NCBI GenBank assembly: GCA_903813345.2
Contig: CAIIXF020000008.1
Span: forward strand, 9,761,278-9,825,277
Source of the DNA: Owenia fusiformis
Lineage: Eukaryota > Annelida > Polychaeta > Sabellida > Oweniidae
DNA: 64,000 nt
Direction: 5' to 3'
Of this stretch, positions 61,201 through 64,000 are shown piece by piece. The notes beneath the pieces are model-generated. The model worked only from the letters and a program-made list of their open reading frames with translations. It was not told where the DNA came from and made no database searches. Both the position numbers and the translations under genes were made by a program. Every line of letters begins with the position of its first letter. Within the stretch, counting starts at the first letter, position 1.

Positions 61201-61569
61201 ATGGCACCCAAAGCAGCAAGCAAAGGAAGCAAGAAGGCGGTCAAGTCTAAAAGACCAGCCGGAGGAGACAAGAAACGCCGAAGGAAGAGGAGAGAATCCT
61301 ACAGCATCTACGTGTACAAAGTCATGAAGCAAGTGCACCCCGACACTGGAATTTCCAGCAAGGCCATGAGCATCATGAACAGCTTCGTCAACGACATCTT
61401 CGAGCGTATCGCCGGGGAAGCATCTCGTCTCGCCCACTACAACAAGCGATCCACCATCACCAGCAGAGAGGTACAGACCGCCGTACGTCTCCTTTTGCCC
61501 GGTGAGTTGGCTAAGCACGCCGTCAGCGAGGGCACCAAAGCCGTCACCAAGTACACCAGCTCCAAATAA
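61201..61569 (+). CDS. H2B: Histone H2B, unit 2
   Basis: Intact core H2B of 122 residues, [20 protein letters not shown] to [12 protein letters not shown], with a basic tail ([20 protein letters not shown]). The C-terminal AVTKYTSSK contains the lysine usually ubiquitinated in animals. [10 protein letters not shown] carries G where many molluscs have A. The start is fixed by the TATA box and by the paired copy. Confidence 0.97.
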   Translation: MAPKAASKGSKKAVKSKRPAGGDKKRRRKRRESYSIYVYKVMKQVHPDTGISSKAMSIMNSFVNDIFERIAGEASRLAHYNKRSTITSREVQTAVRLLLPGELAKHAVSEGTKAVTKYTSSK

Positions 61570-61597
61570 ACTGTCTCAGTTTATACCTAAAACACAA

Positions 61598-61613
61598 GGT
61601 CCTTCTCAGGACC
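61598..61613 (+). terminator. Histone 3' stem-loop of H2B, unit 2
   Basis: GGTCC-TTCTCA-GGACC with the normal six-base loop, unlike the five-base loop of unit 1. Confidence 0.95.
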
Positions 61614-61639
61614 ACCTTTTACTTACAAAGAGATATTAG

Positions 61640-63203
<1,564 letters not shown>

Positions 63204-63230
63204 ACAACCCATCGACAACAACAAACACAA

Positions 63231-63246
63231 GGTCCTTCTCAGGACC
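63231..63246 (+). terminator. Histone 3' stem-loop of H4, unit 2
   Basis: GGTCC-TTCTCA-GGACC followed by ACC, 28 nt after the stop. Confidence 0.95.
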
Positions 63247-63850
63247 ACCTTTTCTTACAAGGGAGAAATTTTTAAGTTTATGAATAGAGCTCTAACATTA
63301 AAATTAGATCTACGACTTGTTTGTGTGTGTGTGTGTGTATTGTAACTTACTATGTATGGATGTGAATGAATGATATTTGAAATGGTAGATCGTAGAGCTA
63401 CTTTGACTGCCTGCCTGCAAATGCATAGCCCAGTTATAATGCCCAGGTCAAAATGTATTATAATAGGGTTTATGTGTTAGATGTTCATAGTCTGATAGCC
63501 TCTATATTGTCTTCCCCGTAGAATCAGGTGAACAGTCCCGTCAAATGCTGGATATCTGGCCGATGAATGCGTGTTGAAAGACTAATAACGTTCAGTTGAA
63601 AATTACCCCCTACATGCATTTTCTCGAAAACACACGGTCGCTTTGAACGCCGTTTTTCACCTAAAGTTCGACGTCTGATCTCCGTAAATCATATCTTATT
63701 AGATAGAACTTTCAATTATCTTCAAGATGAGTACCGACATGGCGACGTTAGTCTTTAGGAAATGAGGAAAATTAGCAATTTTCTAAGAGTGGTAGGGCAA
63801 AAAATCATTTTCGTTTCAACATTTTGTTTTGCGACACTTTGGCCTAAAAA

Positions 63851-64000
63851 GTGGATTCAGGCTGCAGAGAAATCACAAATGTTAGTCGCTTGTGATTGGC
63901 CCAAAAAGCGCCTTCTCCTAATGAACCAATCGCGCAATAGCCCGCCCAGAAAGTAACCAATCAGCGAAGACCAGTATAGTCGGACCCTAGCCCATATACC
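63851..64000 (+). promoter_or_regulatory. H3 promoter, unit 2 (partial)
   Basis: Shared element GTGGATTCAGGCTGCAG at 63851-63867, then the same three CCAAT boxes. The window ends in the TATA-like CATATACC, just before the expected H3 gene. Confidence 0.8.

Overview
The window is nuclear DNA of an animal. Genes are split by GT-AG introns, coding exons are small islands in AT-rich sequence, and about a dozen families of short inverted-repeat transposons and dispersed repeats fill introns and spacers. The right end carries a tandem core-histone cluster. Repeat style and histone sequences suggest a marine invertebrate, probably a lophotrochozoan such as a bivalve; that placement is inference and not secure.

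Region 1 (1-30.6 kb, + strand): the 3' half of an axonemal dynein heavy chain gene, best matched to DNAH14. I can place 42 consecutive exons (554-29131) whose phases all agree and sum to 2456 codons plus stop. They run from the end of AAA2 through AAA3, AAA4, the stalk and microtubule-binding domain, AAA5, AAA6 and the C-terminal domain. The 5' half lies left of the window. The gene has repeatedly duplicated small exon pieces (a symmetric 72-nt extra exon, two decayed copies of exon 14, one of exon 21, and copies of the terminal coding segment in the 3' UTR). Its introns hold several DNA transposons.

Region 2 (30.6-35.6 kb): transposon-rich intergenic DNA with two nested inverted-repeat insertions, each with an 8-bp target duplication. 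It also holds three phase-compatible exons (33764-34863, +) of a gene I do not recognise.

Region 3 (35.6-46.5 kb, - strand): two copies of a major-facilitator gene of the nitrate/nitrite porter (NNP, NRT2/NarK-like) family. The right copy (43998-46319, three exons, 560 aa) is intact. The left copy (35669-37502) is a pseudogene with an in-frame stop, two frameshifts and a missing 3' end. A large inverted-repeat element of about 4.3 kb with a nested TA-flanked MITE lies between them.

Region 4 (46.5-52.5 kb): transposon debris, including a LINE reverse-transcriptase C-terminal fragment, several TIR elements and a tandem array of about 340-bp units.

Region 5 (52.5-64 kb): the edge of a tandem histone array. 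The unit is about 6.35 kb, ordered H2A(-) H2B(+) H4(+) H3(+), with no H1 in the complete unit. Two units are present; the second is cut just before its H3 start. All genes are intronless and end in the canonical histone 3' stem-loop. Unit 1 differs from unit 2 mostly by one-base deletions, including one frameshift each in H2A and H2B, which looks more like assembly error than decay. A shared 17-bp promoter element (GTGGATT..G.CTGCAG) recurs upstream of all four histone types.
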